A stretch of 64,000 nt of DNA from Comamonas terrae (GTDB lineage Bacteria > Pseudomonadota > Gammaproteobacteria > Burkholderiales > Burkholderiaceae_C): contig NZ_BCNT01000003.1 of the NCBI RefSeq assembly GCF_001544075.1, forward strand, positions 1 through 64,000, written 5' to 3'. Position numbers and translations under genes: made by a program. Shown in pieces: positions 19,941-29,356 of this stretch (the stretch's first letter is position 1; each line of letters opens with the position of its first letter). The notes under the pieces were generated by a model, which did no database searches, was not told where the DNA came from, and saw only the letters and a program-made list of their open reading frames with translations.

Positions 19941-22331
19941 TTAGTTCGCCAGGCGCTGCCAGGTGGAGACCACGCTGTCAGGGTTGAGCGAGATGGACGA
20001 AATGCCCTCGTCCGACAGCCACTGGGCGAAGTCGGGATGGTCCGAGGGACCCTGGCCGCAGATGCCCACGTACTTGTTCTGGTCGCGGCAGGCCTTGATG
20101 GCGCGCGACAGCATCTTCTTGACGGCGGGATCGCGCTCGTCGAAGTCGGCCGCCAGCAGCTCCAGGCCGGAGTCGCGGTCCAGGCCCAGCGTGAGCTGGG
20201 TCAGGTCGTTGGAGCCCACGGAGAAGCCGTCGAAATACTCGAGGAACTCGTCGGCCAGGATGGCGTTGGACGGAACCTCGCACATCATGATCAGCTCCAG
20301 GCCGTTCTCGCCGCGCTGGAGGCCGTTCTCGGCCAGCAGCTCGGTCACGCGCTTGGCCTGGCCCAGCGTGCGCACGAACGGGATCATGATCTTGACGTTG
20401 GTCAGGCCCATGTCCTCGCGCACGCGGCGCAGCGCCTCGCACTCCATCTTGAAGGCTTCGCCGAAGTCGGCCGAGATGTAGCGCGCCGCACCGCGGAAGC
20501 CCAGCATGGGGTTCTCTTCCTCGGGCTCGTAGCGGCTGCCGCCGATGAGCTTGCGGTACTCGTTGGACTTGAAGTCCGACATGCGCACGATCACCGGCTT
20601 GGGCCAGAAGGCCGCGGCAATCGTGGCCACGCCTTCGGCCACCTTGTCCACGTAGAAGGCGCGCGGCGAGGCATGGCCGCGGGCCACGGACTCGACGGCC
20701 TTCTTCAGGTCGGCATCCACGGCGGGATAGTCCAGGATGGCCTTGGGGTGCACGCCGATGTTGTTGTTGATGATGAACTCCAGGCGGGCCAGGCCCACGC
20801 CCTCGTTGGGCAGCTGGGCGAAGTCGAATGCCAGCTGGGGATTGCCCACGTTCATCATGATCTTGGTCTTGATGGCCGGCATCTCGCCGCGCTTGACCTC
20901 GGTCACCTCGGTCTCGAGCAGGCCGTCATAGATCTTGCCGGTATCGCCTTCGGCGCAGGAAACGGTCACCAGCGTGCCGTCCTTGAGCAGCTCGGTGGCA
21001 TTGCCGCAGCCCACGACGGCGGGAATGCCCAGCTCGCGCGCGATGATGGCCGCGTGGCAGGTACGGCCGCCGCGGTTGGTGACGATGGCCGAGGCCTTCT
21101 TCATCACCGGCTCCCAGTTGGGGTCGGTCATGTCGGTCACCAGCACGTCGCCGGCCTGGACCTGGTCCATCTGCGAGATGTCGGACACCAGGCGCACGGG
21201 GCCGGTGCCGATCTTCTGGCCGATGGCGCGGCCTTCGGCCAGCACGGTGCCCGTGCCCTTGAGCTTGTAGCGCTGCTCGGCCTGGCCCTTGGACTGGCTC
21301 TTCACCGTCTCGGGGCGTGCCTGCAGGATGTAGAGCTGGCCGTCGGTGCCGTCCTTGCCCCACTCGATGTCCATGGGGCGGCCGTAGTGCTGCTCGATCA
21401 CCAGCGCATAGTGGGCCAGTTGCTGCACTTCCTCGTCGGTCAGCGAATAGCGGTTGCGCAGCTCGTGGGCCACGTCGGTGGTCTTGACCAGCTTGCCGGA
21501 TTCGGCCTTTTCCTCGGGCGTGGCGAACACCATCTGGATCAGCTTGGAGCCCAGGTTGCGGCGGATCAGCGCCTTCTTGCCGGCCTTGAGCATGGGCTTG
21601 TGCACATAGAACTCGTCGGGGTTCACGGCGCCCTGCACCACGGTTTCGCCCAGGCCGTAGCTGGAGGTGATGAAGACCACCTCCTCGAAGCCGGACTCGG
21701 TATCGATGGTGAACATCACGCCGGCGGCGCCCAGGTCGGAGCGCACCATGCGCTGCACGCCGGCCGACAGGGCCACCACGTCATGGGCAAAGCCCTTGTG
21801 CACGCGGTAGGAGATGGCACGGTCGTTGTACAGCGAGGCGAACACTTCCTTCATCTTGTGCAGCACCTGCTCGATGCCCACCACGTTGAGGAAGGTTTCC
21901 TGCTGGCCGGCGAACGAGGCGTCGGGCAGGTCTTCCGCGGTGGCGGAGGAGCGCACGGCGAACGATGCCTCGGCATTGCCGCCCTGCAGGCGGGCAAATT
22001 CGTCGCGGATGGCCTTTTCCAGGTCGGCCGGGAAGGGCTGGCTTTCGACCATGGCGCGGATTTCGGCGCCCACGGCGGCCAGGGCGCGCACGTCGTCCAC
22101 GTCCAGGGCTGCCAGCTTGGCCGAGATCTTGTCGGCCAGGCCTTCGAAGGCCAGGAATTCGCGGAAGGCGTGGGCCGTGGTGGCAAAGCCGGTGGGCACG
22201 CGCACGCCCTGCGGCAGCTGCGAGATCATTTCGCCGAGCGAGGCGTTCTTGCCGCCTACGGACTCGACATCGGTCATCCTCAGTTTTTCAAAGGGAACGA
22301 CCAGGGCGGTCGCCTCGAACAGTTGAGACAT
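19941..22331 (-). CDS. ppsA: Phosphoenolpyruvate synthase
   Basis: Converts pyruvate plus ATP to PEP, AMP and phosphate, the entry to gluconeogenesis. The 796-aa protein shows the N-terminal nucleotide-binding domain ([30 protein letters not shown]), the phospho-His swivelling domain with [15 protein letters not shown], and the C-terminal PEP/pyruvate barrel ending with [21 protein letters not shown] precedes the ATG. Divergent ppsR encodes the protein that switches PpsA by phosphorylation of a threonine near the catalytic His. Downstream genes encode a sodium symporter. Confidence 0.97.
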   Translation of the reverse strand: MSQLFEATALVVPFEKLRMTDVESVGGKNASLGEMISQLPQGVRVPTGFATTAHAFREFLAFEGLADKISAKLAALDVDDVRALAAVGAEIRAMVESQPFPADLEKAIRDEFARLQGGNAEASFAVRSSATAEDLPDASFAGQQETFLNVVGIEQVLHKMKEVFASLYNDRAISYRVHKGFAHDVVALSAGVQRMVRSDLGAAGVMFTIDTESGFEEVVFITSSYGLGETVVQGAVNPDEFYVHKPMLKAGKKALIRRNLGSKLIQMVFATPEEKAESGKLVKTTDVAHELRNRYSLTDEEVQQLAHYALVIEQHYGRPMDIEWGKDGTDGQLYILQARPETVKSQSKGQAEQRYKLKGTGTVLAEGRAIGQKIGTGPVRLVSDISQMDQVQAGDVLVTDMTDPNWEPVMKKASAIVTNRGGRTCHAAIIARELGIPAVVGCGNATELLKDGTLVTVSCAEGDTGKIYDGLLETEVTEVKRGEMPAIKTKIMMNVGNPQLAFDFAQLPNEGVGLARLEFIINNNIGVHPKAILDYPAVDADLKKAVESVARGHASPRAFYVDKVAEGVATIAAAFWPKPVIVRMSDFKSNEYRKLIGGSRYEPEEENPMLGFRGAARYISADFGEAFKMECEALRRVREDMGLTNVKIMIPFVRTLGQAKRVTELLAENGLQRGENGLELIMMCEVPSNAILADEFLEYFDGFSVGSNDLTQLTLGLDRDSGLELLAADFDERDPAVKKMLSRAIKACRDQNKYVGICGQGPSDHPDFAQWLSDEGISSISLNPDSVVSTWQRLAN

Positions 22332-22577
22332 GGGAAAGCTCCAAAGTTAAAAAACCGGTGCCGGCGCGATCCCCGGGCTGAATGGCCGGGGCGCGCAAAC
22401 CCACGCTGCATCGATGCAGTGCTTTGCTGTTCTGGGTGTCGACCGTCAACGAGCATGGGCTGGAAATTGGGAATAATGGGCGCCATTGTAGGCTCAGCCG
22501 CCTGTCCCCGCGCAGCTGGCAAAAATTAACAAGCCGGCCCCGGATGCCCTGTCCGCCCGGCCACCTCACCGCGCACC

Positions 22578-23399
22578 ATGCATACCCATACGATTTTTGT
22601 CATCTCCGACGGCACCGGCATCACGGCCGAGACCTTTGGCACGGCCATCATGGCCCAGTTCGACACCAAGCCGCGGCTGGTGCGCCTGCCTTTCGTGGAT
22701 TCCATGGACAAGGCCCACCAGGCCGTGCGCCAGATCAACCACGTGGCCGAGGTGGAGAACCACAAGCCCATCGTCTTCACCACGCTGGTCAACCAGGAGC
22801 ACCTGGAAATGATCGAGGCCAACTGCAAGGGCAAGGTCTTCGACATGTTCGGCACCTTCGTGCGCCCGCTGGAGCAGGAGCTGGGCCAGAAGTCTCTGCA
22901 CCGCGTGGGGCGCTTCTCCGACATCAGCGAGAGCAAGGAATACCTGGAGCGCATGGAGGCCATCAACTACACGCTGGCCCATGACGACGGCCAGACCAAC
23001 CACGACCTCACGGGTGCCGACGTGATCCTGGTCGGCGTGAGCCGCTCGGGCAAGACGCCGACCAGCCTGTACCTGGCCATGCAGTTCGGCCTGAAGGTCG
23101 CCAACTATCCGCTGATTCCCGAGGATTTCGAGCGCAAGCAGCTGCCGCCGGCGCTGGAGCCCTACCGCAAGAAGCTGTTCGGCCTGACCATCGATCCGCA
23201 GCGCCTGTCCAGCATCCGCAACGAGCGCCGCCCGGACTCCAGGTACGCCAGCCTGGCCAACTGCCGCTACGAGGTGGCCGAGGCCGAGGCCATGATGCGC
23301 CGCAGCGGCATCCGCTGGCTCTCGAGCACGACCAAGTCCATCGAGGAAATCGCCACCACCATCCTGCAGGAAGTGCTGCCCTCGCACCTGGGCTACTGA
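22578..23399 (+). CDS. ppsR: PEP synthase regulatory protein (kinase/pyrophosphorylase)
   Basis: A bifunctional ADP-dependent kinase and Pi-dependent pyrophosphorylase that inactivates and reactivates PpsA. The 273-aa DUF299 protein begins with [16 protein letters not shown] and has the P-loop GVSRSGKT at 153-160, followed by TPTSLYLA. It is divergent from ppsA, with 246 bp between, a widely conserved arrangement. The intergenic DNA probably holds both promoters; no clear operator is visible. Confidence 0.95.
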   Translation: MHTHTIFVISDGTGITAETFGTAIMAQFDTKPRLVRLPFVDSMDKAHQAVRQINHVAEVENHKPIVFTTLVNQEHLEMIEANCKGKVFDMFGTFVRPLEQELGQKSLHRVGRFSDISESKEYLERMEAINYTLAHDDGQTNHDLTGADVILVGVSRSGKTPTSLYLAMQFGLKVANYPLIPEDFERKQLPPALEPYRKKLFGLTIDPQRLSSIRNERRPDSRYASLANCRYEVAEAEAMMRRSGIRWLSSTTKSIEEIATTILQEVLPSHLGY

Positions 23400-23414
23400 T
23401 ACTGATCCGCAGCC

Positions 23415-24365
23415 CTACCCCGCCCGGCCCGGCAACCGCTCCAGCGACGGATGGCCGGGCAGCACCTCGAGCAGGTAGTCGACAAAGGCGCGCACCTTGG
23501 CCGGCACGTACTGCCGGTCGCGGAAGCAGGCAAAGAAGTCCAGCGTGCCGTCCTCGAATTGCAGCTGGCCCTTGCGTCCGGCCTTGAGCGCCAGCGGCAC
23601 CAGCCGCCCCTCCTGCACATAGCGGTGGGCGATGAAGCTGCCGGCCCAGACAATGCCGCCGCCGGCCACGGCAAATTCGGTCATCGCATCGATGTCGGAA
23701 CCTATGGCCGCCATGCGCAGCGGCGGATCCGTGCGCCGGCCGTCGCGCACGAACGGCCAGCGCATCAGGCGCCCGTCGCGCTCGCGCCGGTACAGCAGGC
23801 AGGCATGCTGCAACAAGTCCTCGGCCACCTGCGGGCGGCCATGCCTTTCCAGGTAGGAGGGCGCGGCGCACAGAATGCGCGGCACGGCCGCCAGCGGCCG
23901 CACCGACATGCCGGGCTCCAGCACGTCGCGGTAGCGGATGCTGACGTCCACATCCTCCTTGAGCACATCCACGTCGCGGTCCGTCACCAGCAGCTCCAGC
24001 GCCAGCCGCGGATGGCGCTGCGTGAAGGCCGGCAGCAGCGGCGCCAGCACATGGCGGCCGAAGGCGGCCATGCAGGCCACGCGCAGCCGCCCGTGCAGCT
24101 CGCCATGGACCAGGGACACGTCGGACTGGGCTTTTTCCAGCTCGTCGAGCACGGGCGCCACGCGGGCCAGATAGCGTTCGCCGGCCGCCGTCAGCGCCAT
24201 GGAACGCGTGGTGCGCGTGATCAGCCGCGTGCCCAGCTCGCGCTCCAGGCGCGCGATGTTCTGGCTGGCGGCCGCCGGGGAGATGCCCAGCTGGCGCGCG
24301 GCCGAGGCGATGGAGCCCCCCTCCAGGGCTTTGACAAAGGTTTCGATGGCACGCAGATTCGGCAT
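23415..24365 (-). CDS. LysR-family transcriptional regulator
   Basis: A 316-aa LTTR of the CrgA-like subgroup. The N-terminal helix-turn-helix reads GGSIASAARQLGISPAAASQNIARLERELG (in pieces), and the C-terminal effector domain starts near residue 90. The start is the ATG at 24365, not the upstream TTG. It is divergent from a DUF2798 membrane protein gene with 158 bp between, the usual layout for an LTTR controlling its neighbour. The ligand is unknown. Confidence 0.85.
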   Translation of the reverse strand: MPNLRAIETFVKALEGGSIASAARQLGISPAAASQNIARLERELGTRLITRTTRSMALTAAGERYLARVAPVLDELEKAQSDVSLVHGELHGRLRVACMAAFGRHVLAPLLPAFTQRHPRLALELLVTDRDVDVLKEDVDVSIRYRDVLEPGMSVRPLAAVPRILCAAPSYLERHGRPQVAEDLLQHACLLYRRERDGRLMRWPFVRDGRRTDPPLRMAAIGSDIDAMTEFAVAGGGIVWAGSFIAHRYVQEGRLVPLALKAGRKGQLQFEDGTLDFFACFRDRQYVPAKVRAFVDYLLEVLPGHPSLERLPGRAG

Positions 24366-24523
24366 GAATGCCAATGTATCGCCAAATGCATTCGCAATTT
24401 CAGCTTACGAGTCATGCAAGCCGGGCCCACCTACCGCGGCGGCGGCGGGCTGCGTACAGTGCGGGCCTGGTTCGGGATCTTTCCTTTCCGGCCCCGGTTC
24501 GCTTCCTTCACCCAAACCACGGC

Positions 24524-24799
24524 ATGACACCCACACAGAACATCGCCAGCAACGGCGCCCTCCCGCGCCGCAAGCTGCATCCCCGCTACACACCCATCGT
24601 CTTTGCCTTCTACATGGCCGGCATCATGGCCTTTCTCATGTGCTGCACCATCGTGGCGGCCAACAGCGGGCTGGGCGCAGGCTATCTGCAGCGCGTGCTG
24701 CAGGCCTATGCCCTGGCCATGCCCGTGGCATTTTGCTGCGTGATCCTGGTGCGCCCCGTGGTGGCACGGCTGGTGGCGATGACGGTGCATTCCGGCTGA
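24524..24799 (+). CDS. DUF2798 small membrane protein
   Basis: A 91-residue protein with two predicted membrane helices (YTPIVFAFYMAGIMAFLMCC and YALAMPVAFCCVILVRPVV) and the conserved RPVVARLV end of DUF2798 proteins. Function is not established. It lies divergent from the LysR gene, which may control it. Longer upstream readings cross the LysR promoter and lack hydrophobic character, so the ATG at 24524 is preferred. Confidence 0.78.
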   Translation: MTPTQNIASNGALPRRKLHPRYTPIVFAFYMAGIMAFLMCCTIVAANSGLGAGYLQRVLQAYALAMPVAFCCVILVRPVVARLVAMTVHSG

Positions 24800-24867
24800 T
24801 CCGCTACTGGATCAATAGCTTCTGACGCCTTCCAGCCATTGTTCTCCAGCCGATTTATCCACAAAAT

Positions 24868-25683
24868 CTAGGCAGCCAGAGCGCCAGCCGCTACAAAAAT
24901 ATATTGCAGCGTGCCGTCGCTGCCGCGCACGGGGTCGCAGCGCATGCCCCAGATGCGCTCGGCCAGCGCCGGCTGCAGCACCTTTTCGGCAGCCCCGTGG
25001 AACACGCCGGCCGCGCCGCCCAGCACCAGCACATCGTCGGCGTAGCGCAGCGCCAGGTTCAGGTCGTGGATCACGGCCACCACGCCCACGCCCTGCTCGC
25101 GGGCCCAGCCGCGCAGCAGCTGCATGGCATGGTGCTGGTGCGCCAGGTCCAGCGCGGCCGTGGGCTCGTCCAGCAGCAGCCAGCGCGCGCGGCCGTCGCC
25201 GGGCGCTTCCCAGATCTGTGCCAGGGCCCGCGCCAGATGTACGCGCGCCCGTTCGCCGCCCGAGAGCGTGTTGATATTGCGCTGCGCCAGGGGGGCCACG
25301 CCGGTCAGCGCCAGCGCCTCGGCCACGATGGCTTCCTCGCGCGGGCTGGGCTGGCCGCGGTGCGGGTAACGGCCCAGCTCCACCACCTCCTGCACCGTGA
25401 AATCGAAGGCCACGGCGCAGTCCTGGGGCATGAAGGCACGGCGGCGCGCCAGGCCCTCCATGCCCAGGGCGGCCAGGTTGCACCCGTCCAGCAGTACCGC
25501 GCCCTGCTGCGGCGCGCGCTCGCCGACCAGCATGGACATCAGCGTGGACTTGCCCGCGCCGTTGGGCCCCAGGATCGCGGTGAAGCGCCCGGCCCGCAGC
25601 GCAGCCTGCACCGTAGCCAGGCGCGGCCCGCGCGCCACGCCCACGCCCAGGCCGCGGCATTCCATGACGGAAACGGCACTCAT
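24868..25683 (-). CDS. hmuV: Heme ABC transporter ATP-binding protein
   Basis: The ATPase powering heme import across the inner membrane. Of 271 residues, Walker A GPNGAGKST is at 39-47, the ABC signature LSGGERARV near 140, Walker B LLLDEPTAALD, and the switch His is in VAVIHDLNLAL. Its ATG overlaps the hmuU stop by 4 nt (ATGA). It is last in the heme operon. Confidence 0.94.
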   Translation of the reverse strand: MSAVSVMECRGLGVGVARGPRLATVQAALRAGRFTAILGPNGAGKSTLMSMLVGERAPQQGAVLLDGCNLAALGMEGLARRRAFMPQDCAVAFDFTVQEVVELGRYPHRGQPSPREEAIVAEALALTGVAPLAQRNINTLSGGERARVHLARALAQIWEAPGDGRARWLLLDEPTAALDLAHQHHAMQLLRGWAREQGVGVVAVIHDLNLALRYADDVLVLGGAAGVFHGAAEKVLQPALAERIWGMRCDPVRGSDGTLQYIFVAAGALAA

Positions 25684-26840
25684 ACCTTGCTCCTGAACTG
25701 GCGCAGCATGGCCAGGAACAGCGGCACGCCGATGAAGGCCGTGAGCACGCCCAAGGGCAGCTCGGCCGGCTTGACCACGGTGCGCGCCACCGCATCGGCG
25801 CCTACCACCAGCGCCGCCCCCAGCAGGGCCGAGCCCGGTAGCACGATGCGGTGATCAGGCCCGGCTGCCAGCCGCACCCAGTGCGGTGCCACCAGGCCGA
25901 TGAAGCCGATCACGCCGGTCGTCGCCGTCACGGCGCCCACGGCCAGGGCCGCGACCAGCACCGCGCGGCGCTTGGTGCGCTCCACCGCCACGCCCAGCAG
26001 GCCGGCCTGGGCCTCGCCCAGCGCAATCGCGTTCAGGGGCCGCGCCAGCGCCAGGCCCGCGGCCAGGCTGGCCGCCACGGCCGCGCCGACCAGGGCCACG
26101 GCGCTCCAGCGCGCGGCGCCCAGGCTGCCCAGCAGCCACATCTGCAGGTTGCGCAACTGCTCGTCGGTGGAGATGAAGCTCAGAAAACCCAGGCCGGCGC
26201 CGGCCAGCGCATTCACGGCCACGCCGGCCAGCAGCATCAGGCCCATGCGCGTACCGCCCTGGGACTGGCCCAGCGCATAGATCAGCGCCGTCACCAGCAG
26301 GCCGCCGCCGAATGCCATGGCGATCAGCGCCCAGCTGCCCAGCGTATGCGGCAGCCAGGGCAGATACATGCTGCCCAGCACAATGGTGAGAGCCGCCGCC
26401 AGGGCCGAGCCGCTGCTCACGCCGATCAGGCCGGGATCGGCCAGCGGGTTGCGGAACAGCCCCTGCATCAAGGCGCCCGCCAGCCCCAGGCCGGCGCCCG
26501 CGGCCACGCCCATGAGCAGGCGCGGCAGGCGGATATTGAAGAACACCAGTTGCTCCGGCCCCGCCGGTGAATGCCCCGTGACCGCATTGGCGATGACGGA
26601 CAGCAGCTGCGCCGGAGCGATCGCATAGGCGCCGCTGGCGCTGCCCAGCACCACGGCCGCCAGCACCAGCATCAGGCCCAGCAGCAGCGTGGCCCGGCGG
26701 CTCAGGCGGCCGCTGGCCGTGCGCCAGCGGGATGCGGCCGCAGATGGCGGGGCCTTGCCGGCAGCCGGGCAGCGCAGCGACGGCTGGGATTGCGCTCTCT
26801 TTCTCTCGGCGCCGGCGGCCGTCTGCGGCAGGCTACCCAT
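25680..26840 (-). CDS. hmuU: Heme ABC transporter permease
   Basis: A FecCD/BtuC-type permease of 386 aa, working as a dimer with HmuV and receiving heme from HmuT. Ten hydrophobic helices and the family patterns RLPRLLMGVAAGAGLGLAGA, RNPLADPGLIG and GFIGLVAPHWVR are visible. An N-terminal hydrophilic stretch of about 50 residues is longer than usual. Its ATG overlaps the hmuT stop by one base (TGATG), so the start at 26840 is well supported. Confidence 0.93.
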   Translation of the reverse strand: MGSLPQTAAGAERKRAQSQPSLRCPAAGKAPPSAAASRWRTASGRLSRRATLLLGLMLVLAAVVLGSASGAYAIAPAQLLSVIANAVTGHSPAGPEQLVFFNIRLPRLLMGVAAGAGLGLAGALMQGLFRNPLADPGLIGVSSGSALAAALTIVLGSMYLPWLPHTLGSWALIAMAFGGGLLVTALIYALGQSQGGTRMGLMLLAGVAVNALAGAGLGFLSFISTDEQLRNLQMWLLGSLGAARWSAVALVGAAVAASLAAGLALARPLNAIALGEAQAGLLGVAVERTKRRAVLVAALAVGAVTATTGVIGFIGLVAPHWVRLAAGPDHRIVLPGSALLGAALVVGADAVARTVVKPAELPLGVLTAFIGVPLFLAMLRQFRSKV

Positions 26841-27721
26841 CAGGCCACCCACTGCAAGGTACGCAGGTGCAGGGCCTGCACGGCGCCGGGCAGGCGCGGG
26901 CCGAAGCCCAGCAGGTGGCTGGCTTCCAGCGCCACCAACGCCTTCTTCGCATAGGCCGGCGTCAGCGCCAGCTCGGGCCGCTGCCAGAAGGCCGTCTCGC
27001 CGCCCAGGGCTTCGATGCCCTGGGTGGTGCTGATGATGACTTCGGGCGCCGCGCTGGCCAGGGCCTCGGCGGTCAGCGGGCGGTAGCCTTCGAACTGGTC
27101 GATCACGTTCGCCGCACCCGCATAGGCCATCAGCGCCTGGGCCGCCGTGCCGCGCCCGGCCACCATGGGACTGCCCGAATGCGCGAGGATGAACAGCACG
27201 CGCGGCTTGCGCGTGGCCTGCGCCACCTGGGCCTGCACGCCGGCCCACTGGGCATCGAGCTGCGCCATCAAGGCCGTGGCCTGCTGCGCCCTGCCGGTCT
27301 CGCGGCCCACCACGGCGACTTTCTCCTGCACCTCGGCCCAGTTGTGGCGCGACGGCACCAGCGCCACGCGCACGCCGGCCTGGCGGATCTGCTCCAGCAC
27401 CACGGGCGGTCCCGCCTCGCTGGTGCCGATCACGGTATCGGGCCTGAGCGACAGCAGCCCTTCGGCCGAGAGCTGGCGCACATAGCCGACCTTGGCGGTC
27501 CTGCGCACGGCTTCGGGGTAGAGGCTGGTGGTGTCGGTGCCCACGAGCTGGTCCTGCGCCTGCAGCAGGTAGACCACCTCGGTCAGCGCGCCGCTGAGCG
27601 AGACCAGCCGGCGCCCCTTGGCCTGCGCTCGCACCGCGCCGGGCAAGGCCGCGGCCAGCGCCACGCCCGCCAGGCATTTCAGGCCGCGGCGGCGGCCGGC
27701 CAGGGCCATTCCGGCCGTCAT
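26840..27721 (-). CDS. hmuT: Periplasmic heme-binding protein
   Basis: The 293-aa substrate-binding component of the heme ABC transporter. A signal peptide ends near ALPGAVRAQA. The TroA/BtuF-like fold is indicated by RLVSLSGALTEVVYLL, VGTDTTSLYPEAV and LRPDTVIGTSEAGPPVVLEQ; the Tyr in TTSLYP is at the position of a heme-ligand Tyr in HmuT/ShuT relatives. Its start overlaps the hmuS stop by 4 nt. Confidence 0.92.
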   Translation of the reverse strand: MTAGMALAGRRRGLKCLAGVALAAALPGAVRAQAKGRRLVSLSGALTEVVYLLQAQDQLVGTDTTSLYPEAVRRTAKVGYVRQLSAEGLLSLRPDTVIGTSEAGPPVVLEQIRQAGVRVALVPSRHNWAEVQEKVAVVGRETGRAQQATALMAQLDAQWAGVQAQVAQATRKPRVLFILAHSGSPMVAGRGTAAQALMAYAGAANVIDQFEGYRPLTAEALASAAPEVIISTTQGIEALGGETAFWQRPELALTPAYAKKALVALEASHLLGFGPRLPGAVQALHLRTLQWVA

Positions 27722-28848
27722 GCCGCCACCTCGGCCCGGCAGTCCAGGCGCGGCAGTCCGGCCACCAGTTCGCGCCATGCCGGCAGCTCGGCCTGGCCGG
27801 GCTTGCGCTCGCCAAAGAACATGGCCATCAGCTCGCCCGCGGCGTCGAAGACTTCCACGGCCGTGACGATGCCGTCCGCCGTGGGCTTGCGCACCACCCA
27901 GGCCGTGTCGATCAGGTCGGTGCGCAGGTGCAGGTTGAAGCCCCTGTCGAGCACATTGATCCAGCGCGCGCCGCCGGGCGTGTCCATGGGCTGGATGTTG
28001 TTCACGGGGCCGGTGTGGATCTGGATGCAGCCCTTGCTGCCCACGAACACCATGATGGACACGCCGTCCACGGCCGCGTCGCCCAGCAGCCGGACCACGG
28101 CCGCGGGCTCCAGGCGTTCGCAGAACTGCGGCACCAGGCGCAAGGCCTGCTGGCGCTCCACACCGAATGTGCGCAGCATCTCGAAGAAGTCGTGCGTGTC
28201 CTGGAGTTCGCTCCAGGCCCGCGCCAGCCCGGCCACGTCGATTTCCGTGTCGGCCCGGGGCGCAGACCTGGGCATGGAGGGACGGAACACATGGCCGGCG
28301 GAAGGCTCGGCAAAGCGCTCGACCAATGCATCCCAGGCCGCCATGTCCGTGGCTTCGCGCGCGAAGACCTTGTGCACGGCGCAGCCGCTGGCATCGAAGA
28401 ACTGCAGGCTGCGCGCGGCCGGGCGGTTGCCATTGGCGCCATCGGCCACGGCAAATCCCGCATGCCAGTGCATGAAGAACAGGCGCAGGTCGATCTCGCG
28501 GCTCAGCGCCAGCCCGACCGGCCCGGTGGCGGAAACGTTCCGGTAGACACCGGTCTTTTCGTGGACCGTGGATTCGTTGCGCGTGAGCGCCATGACTTCG
28601 CCGCAGGCCTCCAGGCCCTGCAGGATGGCCAGCCATTCGGCGCGCAGCGGCGTGGCCTTGAGCGCGTACCCGTGCGCGCCGCCATGGGCGGCCACCACGG
28701 CGCCCTCGCTCAGTTGCAAGGCCTCGGCGGCATCCCGGGCGCGCAGGCCGGACTGGCGCTTTTCGGCAAAGCGCTGGCGGATGGCGGCCGCATCGCCGCC
28801 CAGGGACGGCGCGCGAACGGTTGCATGATTCATCGTGGTAGGGGTCAT
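27718..28848 (-). CDS. hmuS: Heme-degrading/trafficking factor HmuS (HemS/ChuS family)
   Basis: A 376-aa cytoplasmic heme protein thought to accept imported heme and release iron or deliver it to degradation. Two internally related halves are visible: NESTVHEKTGVY in the first half, VFVGSKGCIQIHTGPV and LHLRTDLIDTAWVVRKPT in the second. The GGAGA site lies about 10 nt before the ATG at 28848, which overlaps the previous gene stop (ATGA). Another in-frame ATG 15 nt later is possible. Confidence 0.92.
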   Translation of the reverse strand: MTPTTMNHATVRAPSLGGDAAAIRQRFAEKRQSGLRARDAAEALQLSEGAVVAAHGGAHGYALKATPLRAEWLAILQGLEACGEVMALTRNESTVHEKTGVYRNVSATGPVGLALSREIDLRLFFMHWHAGFAVADGANGNRPAARSLQFFDASGCAVHKVFAREATDMAAWDALVERFAEPSAGHVFRPSMPRSAPRADTEIDVAGLARAWSELQDTHDFFEMLRTFGVERQQALRLVPQFCERLEPAAVVRLLGDAAVDGVSIMVFVGSKGCIQIHTGPVNNIQPMDTPGGARWINVLDRGFNLHLRTDLIDTAWVVRKPTADGIVTAVEVFDAAGELMAMFFGERKPGQAELPAWRELVAGLPRLDCRAEVAA

Positions 28849-29270
28849 TGAAGAGTCTCCAGTGGCTCGTGCCAGAGCACGGAAAAGGGAAGAGAAGCAG
28901 GGCCCGAGGTACCTGCCAGCGCCTGGATGGCGGCGGCGCGGCTGGCCGCAGCCTGTTCCTGCGCCGCCTGCTGCCAGCGCTGGCACAGGCGCAGCAGAAA
29001 GGCGCGCATGTCGGGAGAGCGGTCCGCACCCCCGGCCGGCCGGGCCAGAAGCGCCAGCTGTTCGGCCACCCTGGAGGCCATGGCAGCCTTGTGCGCCGTG
29101 CAGCAGCCGTGGCCGAAGCCGGTCATCAGCGCCAGCGTGGCCGCCAGCAGCGCCTCGCCCTCGGTCAGCAGGTATTCCTCGTCCCGGGAACCTGGCGTGC
29201 CGCGCTCGTGGCGGGCTTCGGTTTCCTGGGCGGCCTGGGCCTGGCCAGGCTTGTCGGCGAATCTGTGCAT
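28845..29270 (-). CDS. Unknown 141-aa protein in the heme operon
   Basis: I do not recognise this family. It lies between the heme receptor and hmuS, and overlaps hmuS by 4 nt (ATGA), so it is surely co-translated with the heme operon. The ATG at 29270 is chosen because GGGAG is six bases upstream; another ATG at 29276 is too close to it. The N-terminal 35 residues are polar. Helical segments follow, containing GHGCCTAHK (His54, Cys56, Cys57, His60), a possible metal or heme ligand cluster, then an Ala-rich helical C-terminus. There is no signal peptide. A cytoplasmic heme-handling or redox accessory role is inference from context. Confidence 0.8.
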   Translation of the reverse strand: MHRFADKPGQAQAAQETEARHERGTPGSRDEEYLLTEGEALLAATLALMTGFGHGCCTAHKAAMASRVAEQLALLARPAGGADRSPDMRAFLLRLCQRWQQAAQEQAAASRAAAIQALAGTSGPASLPFSVLWHEPLETLQ

Positions 29271-29300
29271 ACCCATCTCCCATTGAAAAACATGGAAAAA

Positions 29301-29339
29301 CCAGCGCTATCGCTTGCACATCAAGCGCTGGTAGCTATC
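29301..29339 (-). repeat. GATAGC-N3-CAGCGCTT intergenic repeat, copy 2
   Basis: Between the heme receptor stop and the 141-aa gene. The minus strand holds GATAGC-TAC-CAGCGCTT. An inverted repeat CCAGCGCT (29301-29308) and AGCGCTGG (29324-29331) allows a hairpin with a 15-nt loop. Confidence 0.55.
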
Positions 29340-29356
29340 AATTCAGAAGAACCGGC

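Noticed and set aside
19527-22529. A plus-strand open frame of about 1,000 codons opposite ppsA
   Set aside because: His/Leu/Gly-rich antisense shadow of ppsA; no domain pattern, no ribosome site.
26840-29029. One 729-codon protein covering hmuT and the region before it
   Set aside because: The part before MTAGMALAG is the wrong frame of hmuS; the real hmuT start at 27721 overlaps the hmuS stop by 4 nt.
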